Positions 18,024 to 28,647 are shown, numbered from the stretch's first letter. The stretch is 30,756 bases of DNA from Cyanophora paradoxa (GCA_004431415.1 QPMI01000037.1:1-30756); one strand, 5' to 3'. The notes: generated by a model not told the origin, from the letters alone. A program made the numbers and translations.

Positions 18024-18857
18024 TTATGGAGCAGTATCCTGCCCGAAAATGGGGAAATATCGATTTGTCCCATAGTATTCAGCATAGGTATTTTGCTTTG
18101 CAATAAAATCGGTTCTCTCTGCAAACATCACACATTTGTAGATACCAAACTTGGTGGCTCTCACTAAGAACTGATAGTCTTCCAAACCGAAATTGACTCC
18201 ATGATAAGCAATTCCGAAATTATCATATGGGGTGATCACTACTGCAAAGTTGGGAGTTCCACCTTCAACTTGGCATACAGCATAAACATCTGGTGGGATA
18301 TCAACAACAACCTTATAGTGGTCACCAATCTCAACAAGAGAGTCAACAACTGCTGTTTGTTCATTCACAACAATGGGGAATATCTTGATTATATAGGGGG
18401 CATTCATGCTGGGGACATAGGTTCGAATTCTTGTGTTGGGATCAATGGGATTGGGTTGATCATTCACAAATAGAGGCGCTCCAACAGCCCCACCAACCCT
18501 AAGACCATCACCAATATAAGCTCCCCCCGATTTGCAGTTAATAGCTCCCGACCTAGATTCAAAAGAATAAGTAGAAAGAGGATCTCCATAGCTATCTGGG
18601 TCTCCATAATGAGCAGAAAAGTTTGCATTTGTGACAAGTAGCTTAGTTGTCTTAACTATTCCATTATTTTTATCACATCTGAGTTCCTGTAATCTCAGTT
18701 TATGGGTGGAACCAAAGGTGTTCATTGTAGGTTGGACCTCTGTGGATTGGAGACCTTCCACATCATCAAAGGTAGCATGTTGCAGAACATGGTTTGCTGG
18801 GGCTGCTAATGATAGTTGTGGGGTGATAATTCGTTCAAGTGGGGGTTGCTCAGCCAT
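18024..18857 (-). CDS. Virion-like protein, paralogue of the 18881 gene
   Basis: 277 residues, intact frame. It shares with its upstream neighbour a segment VKTTKLLVTNANF (about residues 68-80), SGGAYIGDGLRV (about 108), and an N-terminal GLQST motif, and ends with a beta-rich, aromatic C-terminus (YDNFGIAYHGVNFGLEDYQF). No enzyme motif is present. The LLVTNANF element followed by Gly-rich turns recalls repeat strands of fibre or base-plate proteins. Tandem duplication with 18881-19726 and position just downstream of the giant fibre gene suggest a virion or fibre-associated role (inference). Only 23 bp separate it from the upstream gene. Confidence 0.55.
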   Translation of the reverse strand: MAEQPPLERIITPQLSLAAPANHVLQHATFDDVEGLQSTEVQPTMNTFGSTHKLRLQELRCDKNNGIVKTTKLLVTNANFSAHYGDPDSYGDPLSTYSFESRSGAINCKSGGAYIGDGLRVGGAVGAPLFVNDQPNPIDPNTRIRTYVPSMNAPYIIKIFPIVVNEQTAVVDSLVEIGDHYKVVVDIPPDVYAVCQVEGGTPNFAVVITPYDNFGIAYHGVNFGLEDYQFLVRATKFGIYKCVMFAERTDFIAKQNTYAEYYGTNRYFPIFGQDTAP

Positions 18858-18880
18858 TTTACATTAAAGGGATATATCTT

Positions 18881-19726
18881 TTATGGGGTTGGGTCATCAA
18901 TAATATCTGGCTCCATGTAAAACCCTGTAACTGAAAGAGTATCAGGAGTTACACCTCTAAGAGCTGATACAGCGGCTATATCTGTTCTCAAACCGATAAG
19001 AGTTATAGTATATAACCCAATATCTGTAACAAACAAGTCAAAGGTGAAATTATTATTATAAACACAGTAGCCATAACCGAAATGATTATATCCCTGAACA
19101 TTGAAATAGTATTTATGACCTACTTGATTGTTGTTGGCTCTACAAAGGGAAAGCATTGCAGATGGAATCGCAAGACCTCTCAGTACTCTTTTGGTTCCTT
19201 CAATTAATTCCGAGTTTTCAAGAGTAACAGTATATCCAATGTAAAATTGAATTAATGGCTGCTGTGCAACAGGAGTATATAATCGAATTCGTTGGGGGTC
19301 TTCAACATTCTGTTCAAGAGTATCTGGGACATCATTATACGAAATTGAGGATGAAAGCTGACCTGAAACTCTGCAACCTCCACCAATAAAAGCTCCTCCT
19401 GATCTCACAGTAACAGCAGCAGAATTCTTATCGAAATCAAGGGCTTTCAGATCAACACTGTAAGCATCTGGACCTCCATTAGTAGGTTGGAAGAAGTTTG
19501 CATTTGTGACAAGAAGTCGAGTTGTTTTCACCACACCTGAATTCTTATCAGCTCTCAGCTCTTTAACTCGAATAATCGAATTTTTATCAAAGGAGTTACC
19601 ATTGGAGTTGGGTCTCTCTGTGGATTCTAAACCACGAACCTCATCATTTACTTCATGCTGGCGAAAATGCATTGCAGGGGATCCAAGGGAATATATAGGC
19701 AGTTGAACTCGATTATATTCACCCAT
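18881..19726 (-). CDS. Virion-like protein, paralogue of the 18024 gene
   Basis: I start at MGEYNRVQLPIYSLGSPAM (ATG 19724-19726), which aligns with the start of the neighbour; a longer start at 19765 adds hydrophobic residues with no counterpart. Shared elements: GLESTERP, VKTTRLLVTNANFF, SGGAFIGGGCRVSG, and a C-terminal beta-rich half with NHFGYGYCVYNNNFTFDLFV. 281 residues, unbroken. The N-terminal third is more alike between the two proteins than the C-terminal half, as expected if the first part anchors and the last part binds different partners (inference). Confidence 0.55.
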   Translation of the reverse strand: MGEYNRVQLPIYSLGSPAMHFRQHEVNDEVRGLESTERPNSNGNSFDKNSIIRVKELRADKNSGVVKTTRLLVTNANFFQPTNGGPDAYSVDLKALDFDKNSAAVTVRSGGAFIGGGCRVSGQLSSSISYNDVPDTLEQNVEDPQRIRLYTPVAQQPLIQFYIGYTVTLENSELIEGTKRVLRGLAIPSAMLSLCRANNNQVGHKYYFNVQGYNHFGYGYCVYNNNFTFDLFVTDIGLYTITLIGLRTDIAAVSALRGVTPDTLSVTGFYMEPDIIDDPTP

Positions 19727-19779
19727 TGCTTCTTTTACTAAGAAGTAAAGAAAAATAAACTGCAATCAAGCCAAAGTGA

Positions 19780-20070
19780 TTAAATTCGATCCAAGGATTG
19801 GTAGGCAACTGAAAGTGATTGAAGGTTGGATGTCATCGCTTTGAGGTTAGAATCACATTCACCATATTTTTTTACTGGGTCACCATGAGCCGATTGCGCA
19901 AGGACATTAACCAAGAGGTTTTTATACTCATTTACAACTGGTGAGAGCTTGTTAGTTTGCTGAATCGTTTTTTCAACTGTTTGTAATGCGTTTACAAGGG
20001 TGATTGTATCGAAAGAAAGCGCAACAGGCTCAGTTGAATAGGTGGTTCCACCAAGAGGATAGGTCGCCAT
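19780..20070 (-). CDS. Small helical protein between fibre and virion-like genes
   Basis: 96 residues, starting MATYPLGGTTYSTEPVAL 3 bases after the fibre gene stop, so probably co-expressed. The rest is predicted helical with coiled-coil spacing (LVNALQTVEKTIQQTNKL, then LQSLSVAYQSLDRI at the end). No family recognised; a fibre assembly or attachment factor is a position-based guess. Confidence 0.5.
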   Translation of the reverse strand: MATYPLGGTTYSTEPVALSFDTITLVNALQTVEKTIQQTNKLSPVVNEYKNLLVNVLAQSAHGDPVKKYGECDSNLKAMTSNLQSLSVAYQSLDRI

Positions 20071-20073
20071 TTA

Positions 20074-23000
20074 TTATACTGTGACATTTTTAATTTGGTC
20101 TATTTGATCCTGTAGATCTTTGCATTTTTGGGACAACTCCTTCACAGCTTCAATGAGAACTGGAATTAAACCTGTGTATTCAAGAGATAGGTAGCCATCG
20201 TCTTTTTTAACATTAACTACCTCTGGTATTACCTTTTGAACATCTTGTGCAATTAAACCTAATTTAACTCCATCTTTTTCACTTCCAATTCGTTTAAAAC
20301 TCACTCCCTCTAATTTCTCTATTGCTGAAAGAGCGCCGGATATCTTTTTAATATCGGTTTTGTATCTTATGTCACTTCCTTGTGTTAAATAACCTCCAAT
20401 CCACATCCATCCTCCATGATACATGTAACAAATATCAGTATCTTGTTCATTTCGGAATACAAGGGGAATATCTCCCCTCCTTTCAAATATGTAGAATTTT
20501 GGTTACCGAAATGGATACGATTATATCCATCACTTGAACTAAACCAAGTCCCCACAGATCCTGTTAAGATATTTGGTTTACTATAAACGTTATTCCAATG
20601 AATATAGCCGGTGTGACCACCATAACTATTTCCTACCCAAATTTTCATGTAACTAATACCCATAATATGAACTCTTCCAATCTTTGGTCTAATCCGAATA
20701 GTGAGGAATCTATTTCCAAGATGTATTGGAACATTATTTAAACCACTGTGGTTACCATCAGGCGATGTGGCGTATGGTTGATAACTATTCACTGATGTAA
20801 TAAAAACTTCATTCCCTTGTCTATTAACTCCCCAAATTTCAAAAAGTCGTGAGTTAGTCCAAGGTAAATAGGTTAAAAATGCTGTTCCTGTGTGGTATCC
20901 ATCGGGTATATCGAAGTCAATCCAAGCGGTAGAAGTTTCGTCATCAGATTGATTATTATGGACATATGAACCATAATTATAATATGGATCCCATGCTGTA
21001 CTCCATGCCCATGTCCAACCCTCAGAACATCTATTAAATGCAATACCTCCTACTGTTTTATCTGCTGTGTGAAACTTTGGGACATCATTACCGTTTATTT
21101 GGAGTTTGGTAGTAGCATTAATAGTGGATGCTGTAATAGTATTATTCACCCAAAAGTTACCGTTACCATATGATTTTAAGATTGCTGCATCCGCTGAGTT
21201 TCTAAATTCAATTGACACACCGTCAGCATTCGGTCTCCCTCGTATATATGTGCAATCGCCATTACCAAACCAAATTCGCTCGACTGCATCTACTGATTTT
21301 AACCATGTATTTGTTGGCCATGTTGCTGTTCCTGGGAGGTCTGCGGCTGAGTAAAATGATGGTTTACTAAATACGTTATCCCAAGAGATCATGCCCAATT
21401 CATTATCAGTTGCTCTCTGTCTGCTCCACCCAAAAACACCTGTAAGATGGATTCTACCTTTTCGACCTTGAACATATATTTTTGTGTAAAACTCACAATT
21501 AATAGAGATGAAAAGTATACTAGATTGGGTTCCATCGTGTGCTGATGCTTGAATTCCTTGATATACATTTATACGCCTGAGGAAATGTTGATTTCCATTT
21601 GCTGTTTGACCATAGATGTCGAAATATCTACAATTAGACCAACACATGGTCTGAATATAAAATGTTTTCATTCCTGTGGGGACATTCCACCTCATCCAAC
21701 AACCACTGCAATCTTCATCATTTTGTGGTGTTGTGTAACATCCTATTTGCCCTGTTCTTGCTGTCCAATTGACAGTCCAATTATTTGCGCTTCTATCTGT
21801 CGAAACCACATCTAATTGGTCGAAATCGTAACCTTTTGGTATTGTGGTTCCACCAATTTGTAAAGTGGTAGCATTCACAGTTCCTGTTACAGTTCCACCT
21901 GTAAGAGGTAAATAATTCCCAAGAGCTGCTGTTAATTCGGTATCTGTTACAACATCTGTAAGAGCTAATTGTAATTCTGTATTTGTTACATAATCTTTGT
22001 TTTCTAAATAATCATCTGTAACAACACCAGAGAGGGTCTCATTGTGTAAGTTTTTTGCTGCCATCCTCTGATTGACTTCTAAGGCTCCTCCTGCTAATGT
22101 TTTAATCCAGGACATTTCGCATTTCCCATAGTTATCTGATGGTTGTCCCGCAAGTGGGACATAATTGAATTTGGATCGACTGAATATTATTTTAGGTCTG
22201 GAGCCATCAGTTGCACTGACATCTGTTACATTTACTTGCATAATGGCATCCTTGTCATCATATGCTGCTGGATCAGATGGGAGAGGTGGTAATCCTGATG
22301 TCAATGGGATGTCCTCATTATAATAACTTGTTAAGAAGATGCCTGGTTTGGTATCAATCACCCCAACACCACCTGCTGAAATCATTTGGATTCTTGTTGG
22401 TTGTTTGATGTATAATTCACCTTCCATTGTGGTCCCTGCATCAATGCCTTTTCGATTGACATAATAATCATTTAGTTGTAGCCTTTCAGGTATGGTATTA
22501 CTCTGGTAGAGACTCACACCATTTGTAAAGTCTGTCAAAATATTGCCTGCTGATGAAAACCTGGGCTGCTGGTCGATTTCACTCCAAGGGTGTCTGTGGT
22601 TACTGTTGGTGATCTGGGAATAATCATGAGTATGGGAATCAGGAGGGAATGTTAGTGGTCTATCTGTGATATGCTCCCATAAATGTGTGTGATCAAAATC
22701 TGTGATCTGATCTTTGGTGTGAGTATGTGCGAAATCTGTTATTTGGTCTTTTGTGTGAGTATGGGCGAAATCTGTTATTTGGTCTTTTGTGTGAGTATGG
22801 GCGAAATCTGTTATTTGGTCTTTTGTGTGAGTATGGGCAAAATCTGTGATCTGATCTTTGGTGTGAGTATGGGCGAAATCTGTGATCTGATCTTTTGTGT
22901 GAGTATGGGCGAAATCTGTTATTTGGTCTTTTGTGTGAGTATGGGCGAAATCTGTTATTTGGTCTTTTGTGTGAGTATGGGCGAAATCTGTTATTTGGTC

Positions 23001-26000
23001 TTTTGTGTGAGTATGGGCAAAATCTGTAATCTGGGCTTTTGTGTGAGTGTGATTTTGAATCCAACCTTGAACCACATTAGAGGTTGGATGATGTGGTAAA
23101 TTTGCATTGCTTGTAACTGTAAGGTAATCTATTACAGTATCAGGTGAGGTTATTTTTAATCCTCTGTAAATATTCAGAGTCTGGGTATGAGTGAATCCAT
23201 ATTTTTGTTGAATGTAATACCTCACAGCATTCTTTTCAGAAGTTGTCAAAGCCCTATTGAAAACAATCAACTCGGAAATACCACCATTCACAATATTACC
23301 AAATCCGAAATGATTGACAGTATTATCTGGTAGATAATTTGTTCCTACAAGTGTTTCAATATCTACTCCATTTAACCCGACTGTGTAGCTGCTGGAAGTA
23401 ATTGTTTGGTCAGTGTAATACCATGTATTTATTAAAGAAGGAACCGTAATAACTGGGCGGTTTTGGGATGCTCCATTAATAGTGAACTGGTTCATTCCAA
23501 TAGCAGTAGAAGATGTTGCCCATAATAACAATATCGTGATGGAAAGGCGCTTCTGTAAAGTCTCAAGTGAACTTGCATAGAAGAGGCAGTTGGATGATAT
23601 TTTCCCACAAAGAAAAATGTAAGCCCATTTGAGAAATCAATAGTTCTTGCAGCAGAGGTATATGCATAAAAAGTGCCTGTTGGGTTTGAAACACTAACTT
23701 GGTTGTTGATTTCGGGATTGGTGTAATAGGAACTGGCTCCGGAGATAAACAAGTCTGGAACAACTGAATTCGGGACTCTGCTTACTATAGTTGTATACAT
23801 TGCTGATTGACCTGGTACTCCTGATGCCTTCCAAGCAAAAATGCAGTTCGAGATATTTGATGCTGGATCAAAGCTTGGTGGGACATCATACCATTCTTCG
23901 TAAACCTGATTCATGGTATTGAAATTGCAAGAGCCAATTGTGAGGATTCCATTTACTTTCAAATTGCTGGTCTCTATATTGCTACTGTAAATATTACTAT
24001 TAACTGTGAGGTTTCCTGTGATTGTCCCACCCACAAGAGGGAGATATTTGGATAGTTCTGCTGCAAGTTCAGCTTCTGTAATAAATTGATCAAGCATAGC
24101 AAGGGTTACAAAATTAACAAGGATTACTGCAGTAAGGTAATCCTCTGTGACCACTCTCGAAATGCTCTCATTGTGTATGTTTTTTGCAGCCATTCTTTGA
24201 TTGGCTTCAAGAACCCACCATAATTCGTTTTGATCCATGCAAGCTCTGCCCTCCCATAGTTATCATTTGCAGTTCCCACTATGGGAATGTAGGAATATTT
24301 ATCTCGACTGAAAACTATCATTGGTCTTGAGCCATCTAAACTGCTTACATCTGCAACATGAACCTGTATAGCAGAGTTAAAGTTTTGGTAGGTTGCTGGG
24401 TCTGTTGGGACTCTGAATGTATCTGTGGGAATGTCAGCCTCCATGTAGCTTGACACAAAGATATTTGGTATGGTTGCTCCTGGTTCAGGTGGTGGATTAT
24501 AAGAGCCTGGTAATGTCCTAATATGAAGTGGTCCTCTCATAGCTGAATTTGCAAGTGTCCCATTCACATGTACATAGTGTTCATTCAAAAAGATTCTTTC
24601 TGGGACATTACAAGTCTGATAAAGAGAAACCCCCAAGTTATCAAGAGGCTCCACTTTTGCGAATTCTGGTTGGTCATTAATCTCATCCCAAGTGTGTTCA
24701 TGTTTGATTGGTGGAAATTCTTCTGGTATTCCATCAATTTCTCCCCAATCATGCCTGTGATCCTCTGGTGGATACTTTTGAGGTTTGCCTAAGATCTCAT
24801 CCAATCATGATTGTGATCCTCTGGGGATACTTTGCAGGTTTATTATTAATTTGTTCATAATCAGGAAAGAACTCCCAGATCTCAGGTCGAAATCCATCTG
24901 GTAATAATTCCTCATGGGGTTCATAAGGTTGCTCATAATCAACAACTGGTGGATCATGCCCATCTGGCAAATACTCCTCATCAGGTTCATAGTTCTGCTC
25001 ATACTCAAACTCTTGGGGATCTAAGCCATCTGGTAGTATCTCCTCCTCATTGGGGTCAAACTGATCATATTCATATTCTTGTGGGTCAAAACCATCTGGT
25101 AAATACTCTTCCTCATCTGGAACGAATTGATATTCATCAAGCTCTAATATATCGACTTCAGGAGGTAAATACTGCTCATCTATTTGCTTTCTTGGTTCAA
25201 TTATAGGTTTATTGCGAACTTGCTCCCAACTAACAATGTGTTGCCCAAAGGAACTGTCTCATCTGCTGTGTACTCTCTGCCTGGTTGCTTTTTCGGTGTT
25301 AAATCCGGTGGATCCCATGGAAGAGGGAAGGGAACTGGGACAGGTCCATAATACTCAAAGATCTCTCTTATGGTCTTCTCACTTACAAGCTTCTCACCAT
25401 TTGCATACACATTGCTGCCATGGATATTTCGCCATTGCCTGGTTCGAATTCCAAGGTCTTTCACATTGCTATACAAAGGCAAAAGGTGCCTATCCATTTC
25501 AACAAGATCAGGATGTAAATGGATTGCTACTGGCTGACTGGGCTACTGTTGATTGTAATTGATGGCTTTTTTTGATGGACATCTTTTGGAGTAAAGAACC
25601 AAAAGGCTCATTCCTCGCAAAGTCATATGTTATATCCTTGGGATAGACATCATTTGTGTAGGAGACCTGATTTGTGTTGGCAATGGGACCCACTTGCAAT
25701 ACTTGGGGGACCTCAGCTTTTGCAGTGCTGCCCTCATTGTAAATTCGCAAACCTGTGTTCTGTTTGCCCTGCTCATCTTGAACATTGAAAATCAATCGAC
25801 CACTATCAAACCTGGAAGGTATATCTGGATGAGTGCCACTGGTTTTGAGTTTCCTAGGTCTCCTTCTTGTTGCTTTGATCTCTGCCACTTGGTTTGCTTT
25901 CACATTACCCAAGCTAAAAGCTACACTGACTTCCTCCTTATCTGGATCGGTTTGATTCACAGATAAAGCATGCTCCCTTGATTGAGTCTTGGATGAATTA

Positions 26001-26122
26001 TCGGAACTGTGGTCAATCGAAACTGAACCCTTTACTTTAATATTATCAAAGTTCACATGCTTGGTGCTGCTTGCATTATCATCTTGAATGGTTTCTAGAT
26101 TGGGTGGGTAATTGAAGCTCAT
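20074..26122 (-). CDS. Giant modular fibre/adhesin with C-terminal S74 chaperone (frameshifted)
   Basis: About 2000 residues if its frames are joined. Order from the N-terminus: head region (26122-25508); DLGIRTRQWRNIHGSNVYAN module near 25430; Pro-rich hinge; acidic LPDG repeats; HxH-W-E-I modules (DHRHDWGEIDG) near 24740; a LamG/concanavalin-like domain across 23900-23180; ten HTH-ITDF repeats; a duplicated beta domain of roughly 250 residues; and a C-terminal peptidase S74 domain (GSDIRYKTDIKKI near 20350, then a coiled coil). S74 domains trimerise phage and viral fibres and cut themselves off; the SD.R.K pattern here is intact. Single-base shifts occur near 20470, 23540, 24200, 24800 (two), 25230 and 25550. 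The large central frame, 23531-20385 (1048 codons), is intact. Host attachment is the likely role (inference). Confidence 0.7.
22690..23050 (-). repeat. Ten 36-bp coding repeats (HTHTKDQITDFA)
   Basis: Ten consecutive units at exact 36-bp spacing encode HTHTKDQITDFA. First and last units vary (TKAQ, FDHTH). Two codon variants alternate in blocks (ctgttatttggtc and ctgtgatctgatc on the plus strand), a sign of unit duplication. Plus-strand frames through this repeat are shadows. Confidence 0.9.
24870..25140 (-). repeat. Acidic LPDG repeats in the fibre gene
   Basis: About five units of roughly 20 residues follow the pattern EE-x-LPDG-x-DP-x4-YEQ, for example DEEEYLPDGFDPQEYEYDQ and NEEEILPDGLDPQEFEYEQ. 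The units are strongly acidic and lie just before the HxH modules. DNA copies are diverged but aligned. Confidence 0.8.
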
Positions 26123-26165
26123 GGCTTTTACTATATGGATTTATAAAATTCCTGATAAGTAAAAG
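26123..26165. promoter_or_regulatory. Short divergent promoter region, fibre versus patatin
   Basis: Only 43 bases separate the start codons of the fibre (minus) and patatin (plus). The sequence is AT-rich with actatatgg and atttataaaattcc; no motif is certain. The 28619-28647 divergent spacer is similar in size and composition. Confidence 0.4.
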
Positions 26166-27180
26166 ATGCCTCAGAAGATCGTTTTAAGTCTTTCTGGCGG
26201 GGGTGCAAGGGGCATTATCATAACCAGGCTGCTCAAAGAAATCGAAAATCGAACTGGAAGGAGAATAATCGATCTTGTGGATCTTGTGAGTGGAACTTCC
26301 ACTGGTGGGATCATTGCAATAGGTTTGAATATCAGGCATCCTGATAAACCAGGTGAACCTAAACTGACAGCAAACGATTTACACAATATTTACCTAACTC
26401 AACTGCCCTTGATTTTCGCAAATCCTCGAAATATCATCGAAAATGCCCTATTTAACACAAAGTATGATGTGGGACCCTTGGAAACTGCAATCAATTCAGT
26501 TACTGGTGAATCACTAATACAGGATTCCCTAAAGGACATTGTGATTACATCCTTTGATACTCAGAATATGAAACCAATATTTATCACAAATGACAACAAC
26601 TACAACTTTATGCCTTGTAAGATTGCTGCTAGGGCTACTTCTGCTGCTCCTACATATTTCTCTCCTGTAAGCATTGTTGATTTCAATCAGGGGTATTTGT
26701 CTGTCTCATTGATGTGCCATTTCTGGAAACAATAATCCAGTGTGTGTGGTTACAGCCATGCAAAGAAAATTTACAGTGATGATGATGATATTATAGTAAT
26801 AAGTATATCTTGTGGAGAGGTGGACCCACATTTAGAGTCTGATTATGTGGGTTATGCTTATGAGACTGTCAACAGCTGGGGCATTCTCTCATGGATTGCC
26901 TCAACAGATGGAAGCCCATTGATTAACATGCTCATGGCTGCAAGTGAGCTTTCTGCCCTTGATAAGATGGAGGAGTTGTTACCCTACAACTATGATCAGG
27001 ATTATGGAGATACTATAGGCTATCAGTCCACTTCCAAATCATATAGTAAGCTCCCTGGATGACACTTCTAAAATCCCAGACATGCTTGCATTCACTGAAA
27101 CATACATTGCAGCAAACAATGATATGATTAATAAGCTTTGCAGCATTCTAGTAGCAAACTATGAATTAAAGAACCCTTCA
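26166..27180 (+). CDS. Patatin-like phospholipase (frameshifted)
   Basis: Patatins are Ser-Asp lipid acyl hydrolases. The start is MPQKIVLSLSGGGARG, which gives the oxyanion-hole GGGARG, and LVSGTSTGGIIAIG supplies the nucleophile GTSTG. About residue 160 ARATSAAPTYF matches the usual A..A.S.AP.YF stretch. The catalytic Asp lies in IDG(A) near 26715, visible in a neighbouring frame, followed by NNNP and then SHAKKIYSDDDDIIVISISC. The C-terminal part ends around YIAANNDMINKLCSILVANY. Single-base losses near 26715, 26745 and 27060 split the frame. Both catalytic motifs exist, so function before the breaks is plausible. In a virus, a phospholipase could help membrane crossing or release (inference). 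It diverges from the fibre gene. Confidence 0.75.
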
Positions 27181-27189
27181 AAGGCTTAC

Positions 27190-27709
27190 ATATCATCCAC
27201 TCTCACTACATCACCTCTTTGGATGCTAATTGGTATCAGCTTGCAGATGATGCCTTTACTGCCTCATCCTCTGTGACAGGTAAAGAGCCTTTCATGGCTA
27301 GACCTTCAGCATTTGGCTGGAAGCTGGAGCCTATGCTCCTGAACAGATATGGGAAACTCCACTGAATACCTTCAAGTTGCTTTCCATATACTTTCGAACT
27401 CTCCTCTGTTATTGCCTATGGTTCAGGGACACAATGCTTTTATTAAGACTTTCAATGTGGCAACATCCACTGATGGGATCAACTGGTCTTTTATTCGATC
27501 AGATGGGCAGAACAAAATATATGTCTGTGAGAACATTAACAATGCTCACAACTCAGGTGATGTTGCTTTATTGAGTGGATTTCCTCTCAGCATCAAGGAT
27601 GCTTTTTACATAGGTTTTTCTTCAGAATCAAGTATATTCGCATTTATCCCTTGTGTATGTGAATGCTCCCACAATGAGAGTGGACTTTACAGGTGCCTTT
27701 ATTCGATAA
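27190..27709 (+). pseudogene. Beta-rich, lectin-like C-terminal region (frameshifted)
   Basis: Frames continue one another: LADDAFTASSSVTGKEPFMA, then FNVATSTDGINWSFIRSDGQ, then a C-terminal LVYVNAPTMRVDFTGAFIR ending at TAA 27707-27709. The V.TSTDG.NW pattern resembles F5/8 type C (discoidin) carbohydrate-binding domains. It could be a second domain of the patatin protein or a separate gene; no clear start is seen between them. At least three single-base shifts are present. Its stop overlaps the stop of the minus-strand gene. Confidence 0.4.
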
Positions 27710-28618
27710 ACTCCAACTGAAAAGAATTGTCGATTCCATTCATATCAATCAGTTCACCAAAGTAATCTTTAAACTCCACAGTGAGTTCCTTATCACCAGG
27801 TTTCTGTCATTTATCTGAATGAATTCGGCATGCTCACCACTATGGTAAACATAGCCGCCTATATCTTTACTCAATTGCAGTCTAAGGATTGCCCCTGGTT
27901 ATGTGGTTGCGATTTCGGGATTATATTGTGTCTGCTGGCAAAGGGGACAGCTCTTTAATATGCATGTACAGATACTGCTCAGCATTCATATCAGACATCT
28001 TCCTGCTGTCAAAATAATATTGCAAGGGCTTAGATGAGAGTCTGGGTCCGAAAGGTGGTTCCCATGCTGGGTGATCAGGTGTAATAGGTTTGCCATCATA
28101 CTTTAACAGGTTCTCAGGTCGATAGGGTGATCCACCAACAGGAGGAGTGCTATAATACCCATTGGTGTATTCAGTAGAACTCACACCCAAAGCTTCCCTA
28201 TTCTCTGGTTGCTTGCAATAAAACGAACTCATGGTTACTGTAAAACTCACTTTATAGGTAGTTGGGTTATAGAATATCTTGAACTCAAAGCTACTGTTTT
28301 GCCTGCAATGGTTTGGAAGCTTGAATAGTTCAGCCCATAATTATAAGGGTGTGTTACCCCAAATGACCTGGTTAATGTAGCCACTGGGAAGGGGATACAC
28401 TTTCTGTGTGATGATTTCATTGTATGAACCATCTTGGTAATTAAACTGAACTGTTAGATGATCAGTTCCCACACTGTTATAGATACTGTTTGGAATCTCT
28501 GCATAGAGAACCCTACATTCCCTTGGTCTCTCTACTGGAGTTGTGAGAGTGACCCTGTAAGAGTTTTCATTTTGTCCTTGGCTTCTATCCTGCTATCAAT
28601 ATTAACAAGTCGATTCAT
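27699..28618 (-). CDS. Minor capsid/penton-like virion protein, minus copy (frameshifted)
   Basis: Start MNRLVNIDSRIEAKD at 28618. After a one-base shift the frame reads SYRVTLTTPVERPRECRVLY, then AEIPNSIYNSVGTDHLTVQF and VYPLPSGYIN. This Y.V.L..P....VRLV.A.IPNSIYN pattern, with the PSGYYN-like strand, is one I associate with minor capsid or penton-type jelly-roll proteins of Polinton-like and large DNA viruses. The C-terminus (ELTVEFKDYFGELIDMNGID, stop TAA at 27699) matches the 'd..G..idlnG' ending of such proteins. At least four shifts split it. The long internal frame is 28250-27921 (LLKYDGKPITPDHPAWEPPF). The plus-strand gene at 28648 is related. Virion location is inference. Confidence 0.5.
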
Positions 28619-28647
28619 TTTAATATATAAATATAGATAAAAGAAGA
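28619..28647. promoter_or_regulatory. Divergent AT-rich promoter between two minor-capsid-like genes
   Basis: 29 bases, ttaatatataaatatagataaaag, separate the two start codons. TATATAAATATA could serve both directions. The short size suggests viral late-type promoters, but no transcript data are available. Confidence 0.45.

Noticed and set aside
22690-23050. CRISPR array
   Set aside because: The 36-bp periodic units have no unique spacers and lie in frame inside a fibre gene.
22683-23099. Plus-strand Cys-rich repeat protein
   Set aside because: It is the antisense reading of the HTHTKDQITDFA repeats; the minus frame lies inside a 1048-codon gene with known domains.
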